From Rhizobium sp. ICMP 5592 (GTDB lineage Bacteria > Pseudomonadota > Alphaproteobacteria > Rhizobiales > Rhizobiaceae), in contig NZ_QSNT01000004.1 of assembly GCF_009498525.1 (NCBI RefSeq), forward strand, positions 376,932-440,931: a DNA stretch of 64,000 nt, read 5' to 3'. The translations under genes were made by a program, and so were the position numbers. Positions within the stretch are counted from its first letter, which is position 1, and each line of letters begins with the position of its first letter. The notes under the pieces are model-generated. The model made no database searches and was not told the origin of the DNA. It was given only the letters and a program-made list of their open reading frames with translations. Positions 61,505 through 64,000 of this stretch are shown in pieces.

Positions 61505-62920
61505 CTAAAAATCGAAGATGCTCAGACCCGTCGTCATCTCGTCCAATCCGAGAGGTCTGGTGACCGGCGGCTCGGCGCGGGAAAGACAGCCTTTGCGCTC
61601 GCATAGCCGACAGGCCGGCCCGACCGGGATCGGCTGCTGACCCGGTGCGCTCATCTGGCCGTAGACGAGGCTACCGCCAACCATGGCATCGCAACCAAGC
61701 AGCAACGCGGTTCGTCTCACCCGCTCGCCAAACGGTGCCCGTGGTCCTTCCTGCGTGCGCGCGACGGTCAGATATGTCGAGCCGTCCGGCATCTCGGCGG
61801 TCTCGGACAGGATCTGGCCCGGCTGCAGGAATGCGGCATGGATGTTCAGCTTCGGACAGCCGCCGCCAAATCCGGACCTTGGAAAGCCATGCGCGCCGAT
61901 TTTTCGCAGACGATGACCCGCTGAATCGATCTCCATCAGAAAGAAGGGCACACCGGATGCGCCCGGCCGCTGCAACATCGTCAGGCGGGTCGCCGCCTGC
62001 GTGAAAGAAACCAAGAAGCGCGCGCAGAGAATGTCGATGTCATATTTCGCAGTTTGGGCCACTTTGAGAAAAGGCGCATATGGCATGGCAAGCGCCAGGG
62101 CAGCCAGGCGGCCAAACTCGAAGCGGGCGATGCGCTTTGCCTCCGGCGTCGACAGGGAGAGAACCTGCAACTCCTCGCCGATCGCATCCTGCAGGGCGAG
62201 CGTTGCGACCTCGATGGCGATTTCATGTGCCTGTTCGGCGGGCGACAGCCGTTCGGATATGAAGAGGCGCATCGAATGCCTGTCGAAGCGCCGGCGCAGA
62301 TCCGGCATGACATGGACCGGCAGAATACGGACGGTGATCCCGCGCTCGATGCGCAGCCACTCCTTCAAAGCGAAGACCAAATCACGCTCGGACGAAAGGC
62401 TGGCGGCAAAACTCTCCGCCGCCGTTTCCAGACGCGGAAAATAAGCCGAGCGGCTTTCGAACACGTCGCGAACCTCGTCCGCCGGCAACCGCGCGCCGCC
62501 GATCGGCAGCACCGCTCCGCCCTCCGTGGTCAAGGTCATCAAGTCGGACAGGCGCACCGCCTGCTCGCGGTAGGCACGATAGAGCTTGACCATGCCGCTT
62601 GCCGCATTGGGCGCAATATCGGCCAGCTCGACCAGTTCCTGATCGCCCGGCAGTTCGCCGGCAAGAAGAGGATCGGCGAAAACCTCCTTCAACTGGCTGA
62701 GACCATTGCCCGCCTCGCTCCTGAGATCGTCGAGATCGATCTTGAAGGCGGAGCTCAGCTTGAGCAGCAGCTGCACGGTCAGCGGGCGCTGATTGCGCTC
62801 GATCAGGTTGAGATAGGACGGAGAAATCTCCAGCGCATCCGCCATGGCGATCTGCGTCATGCCAAGCCCGTTGCGCACGCGCCGGACCTTCGGGCCTGCG
62901 AAAATCTTTCTTTCCACCAT
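61505..62920 (-). CDS. XRE/DUF2083 short-chain fatty acyl regulator (RamB/ScfR type)
   Basis: The 471-residue regulator has an N-terminal helix-turn-helix (residues about 8-65, VRRVRNGLGMTQIAMADALE and YLNLIERNQRPLT). A middle ImmA/IrrE-like region follows (residues 150-290, with LSPAEQAHEIAIEVATL). The C-terminal DUF2083 domain has CPKLNIHAAF and a Cys cluster (CRLCERKGCLSRAEPP). Such proteins control glyoxylate and propionate metabolism, for example RamB acting on the isocitrate lyase gene of Corynebacterium. It is divergent from aceA with 184 bp between them, which supports the same role here. Confidence 0.88.
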   Translation of the reverse strand: MVERKIFAGPKVRRVRNGLGMTQIAMADALEISPSYLNLIERNQRPLTVQLLLKLSSAFKIDLDDLRSEAGNGLSQLKEVFADPLLAGELPGDQELVELADIAPNAASGMVKLYRAYREQAVRLSDLMTLTTEGGAVLPIGGARLPADEVRDVFESRSAYFPRLETAAESFAASLSSERDLVFALKEWLRIERGITVRILPVHVMPDLRRRFDRHSMRLFISERLSPAEQAHEIAIEVATLALQDAIGEELQVLSLSTPEAKRIARFEFGRLAALALAMPYAPFLKVAQTAKYDIDILCARFLVSFTQAATRLTMLQRPGASGVPFFLMEIDSAGHRLRKIGAHGFPRSGFGGGCPKLNIHAAFLQPGQILSETAEMPDGSTYLTVARTQEGPRAPFGERVRRTALLLGCDAMVGGSLVYGQMSAPGQQPIPVGPACRLCERKGCLSRAEPPVTRPLGLDEMTTGLSIFDF

Positions 62921-62958
62921 CGGGCCTCCTCCATCTCAGTCATATTTACAAAAATTGA

Positions 62959-63051
62959 CAAAGTGACTGCGCGTCTTCGTCAAGGATTTGCAACATGACC
63001 CTTTTCTAGGCGCTATTTGAAAGGTTTGACTGGCATTTCGCCGTCACTTTG
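62959..63051. promoter_or_regulatory. Divergent promoter region of aceA and its regulator, with inverted repeats
   Basis: CAAAGTGAC at 62959-62967 recurs inverted as GTCACTTTG at 63043-63051. Each copy lies near a TTGACA or TTGTCAA element, and a TTTGCAA stands between them (around 62987). RamB sites in Corynebacterium contain a TTTGC core, so these are candidate binding sites for the divergent XRE/DUF2083 regulator. Confidence 0.45.
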
Positions 63052-63104
63052 CCGATCTTGTCAATGCGTCACCTCAGCGACGAGCATTCTGTATGGAGGA
63101 AATC

Positions 63105-64000
63105 GTGACAGAATTTGACAAGTTGGTCCGCAATATCCCGACCGGTCGTTTCGACGGCATCGAGCGCCCCTATTCCGCCGAGGATGTGAAGCGGCTGCGC
63201 GGCTCGGTGGAACTTCGTTATTCGCTGGCCGAGATGGGCGCGAACCGGCTCTGGCAGCTTCTGCATAGCGAGGACTTCGTCAATGCGCTCGGTGCGCTCT
63301 CCGGCAACCAGGCCATGCAGATGGTCCGCGCCGGCCTGAGGGCGATCTATCTCTCCGGCTGGCAGGTCGCGGCCGACGCCAACACGGCTTCCGCCATGTA
63401 TCCGGATCAATCGCTCTATCCCGCCAATGCCGGGCCGGAGCTTGCCAAGCGCATCAACCGCACACTGCAGCGCGCCGACCAGATCGAGACCTCGGAAGAC
63501 AAGGGGCTTTCCGTCGATAGCTGGTTCGCCCCGATTGTCGCCGATGCCGAGGCCGGTTTCGGCGGGCCGCTCAACGCCTTCGAGATCATGAAGGCCTATA
63601 TCGAAGCCGGCGTCGCGGGCGTCCATTTCGAGGATCAGCTCGCCTCGGAAAAGAAATGCGGTCATCTCGGCGGCAAGGTGCTGATCCCGACCGCGGCGCA
63701 TATCCGCAACCTCGATGCGGCCCGGCTGGCGGCCGACGTCATGGGCGTGCCGACGCTGGTCATTGCCCGCACCGATGCTGAAGCAGCAAAGCTGCTGACC
63801 TCGGATATCGACGAGCGCGACCGGCCCTTCGTCGACTATGATGCCGGGCGCACGATCGAAGGCTTCTATCAGGTGCGCAACGGCATCGAGCCCTGCATCG
63901 CCCGCGCGGTCGCCTATGCGCCCCATTGCGACCTCATCTGGTGCGAGACATCGAAGCCCGATCTGGAGCAGGCACGGCGCTTTGCCGAGGGCGTCCACAG
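63105..64000 (+). CDS. aceA: Isocitrate lyase, N-terminal part (3' end outside window)
   Basis: The open frame runs off the window after about 298 residues and reads as isocitrate lyase. It contains ALSGNQAMQMVRAGLRAIYL, SGWQVAADAN, MYPDQSLYP, and APIVADAEAGFGGPLNAFE (metal site). The catalytic signature KKCGHLGGKVL has KKCGH at residues 183-187, and VIARTDAEAA follows. It cleaves isocitrate to glyoxylate and succinate in the glyoxylate shunt. I chose GTG at 63105 because GGAGGA lies directly upstream; an in-frame ATG at 63093 would place that site inside the gene. The divergent RamB-type regulator is the likely controller. Confidence 0.95.
   Translation, partial: MTEFDKLVRNIPTGRFDGIERPYSAEDVKRLRGSVELRYSLAEMGANRLWQLLHSEDFVNALGALSGNQAMQMVRAGLRAIYLSGWQVAADANTASAMYPDQSLYPANAGPELAKRINRTLQRADQIETSEDKGLSVDSWFAPIVADAEAGFGGPLNAFEIMKAYIEAGVAGVHFEDQLASEKKCGHLGGKVLIPTAAHIRNLDAARLAADVMGVPTLVIARTDAEAAKLLTSDIDERDRPFVDYDAGRTIEGFYQVRNGIEPCIARAVAYAPHCDLIWCETSKPDLEQARRFAEGVH

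Noticed and set aside
1..64000. CRISPR array, insertion sequence or integrase
   Set aside because: No regularly spaced repeats, no transposase or recombinase motifs and no target duplications were seen. Only remnants and a tRNA fragment hint at past integration.

Overview
The window reads as chromosomal DNA of a Rhizobiaceae member (Rhizobium/Agrobacterium type). This rests on high-GC alphaproteobacterial codon use, closely spaced operons, and gene content: AhpC/AhpF/OxyR, a DegP-type protease, RamB/ScfR-type regulator divergent from isocitrate lyase, a GH94 enzyme resembling 1,2-beta-oligoglucan phosphorylase, and many GntR/LysR/AraC-controlled sugar and amino-acid modules. No species call is possible without a search. 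No rRNA, complete tRNA, CRISPR array, transposase or plasmid origin was seen.

Layout. 1-1.7 kb: the 3' end of a DipZ-type thioredoxin protein, then a secreted alpha/beta hydrolase and a secreted cupin. 1.7-8.6 kb: a loose region with a frameshifted remnant, a small membrane protein, a DUF4304 protein, an acyltransferase, a truncated Fic C-terminus, an aldo/keto reductase, a tRNA 3'-end fragment, a Tat-leader remnant and a small conserved protein. 8.6-14.4 kb: a GntR-controlled kynurenine locus (TrpXYZ-type ABC importer, kynureninase, arylformamidase-like hydrolase). 14.4-18.2 kb: VOC protein, small secreted protein, PAS-PAS-GGDEF-EAL protein, pentapeptide protein. 18.2-26.1 kb: carbohydrate locus (UxuA, FadR-type GntR, GH2 beta-mannosidase, GH94 phosphorylase). 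26.1-38.4 kb: aldo/keto reductase, MFS/LysR pair, DUF2161 protein, DegP, J-domain protein, DUF899 protein, ABC exporter, B12 radical-SAM enzyme, P-loop kinase-like protein, small secreted protein. 38.4-44 kb: GH38 alpha-mannosidase, fosmidomycin-resistance-type MFS and an AraC regulator. 44.2-49.4 kb: nucleotidyltransferase, then ahpC-ahpF-oxyR with a clear OxyR operator, then an ornithine-cyclodeaminase-like gene behind a MerR/SoxR-type promoter. 49.7-57.5 kb: a plant-signal type LuxR-solo locus (LuxR solo, two proline-iminopeptidase-like hydrolases, complete peptide ABC importer). 57.6-60.3 kb: an OmpA/BON-type envelope protein and a membrane protein with a recently duplicated helix-hairpin-helix module. 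60.6-64 kb: a methyltransferase-family membrane protein, the XRE/DUF2083 regulator and the start of aceA.

The most interesting system is at 49.7-57.5 kb. The LuxR protein carries Met and Trp at the pocket positions equivalent to TraR Trp57 and Tyr61. This is the signature of LuxR solos of plant-associated bacteria (OryR/PsoR/NesR/PipR group), which respond to plant compounds and not to acyl-homoserine lactones. It is flanked on both sides by pip-like genes and followed by a complete peptide importer, the layout described for the PipR system of Pseudomonas. The kynurenine import/degradation locus, the beta-1,2-glucan/mannoside locus and the two redox-type promoters (OxyR site; 19-bp-spacer SoxR-like box) also deserve attention.

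All functional calls come from reading motifs and from memory of families; no database search was run.
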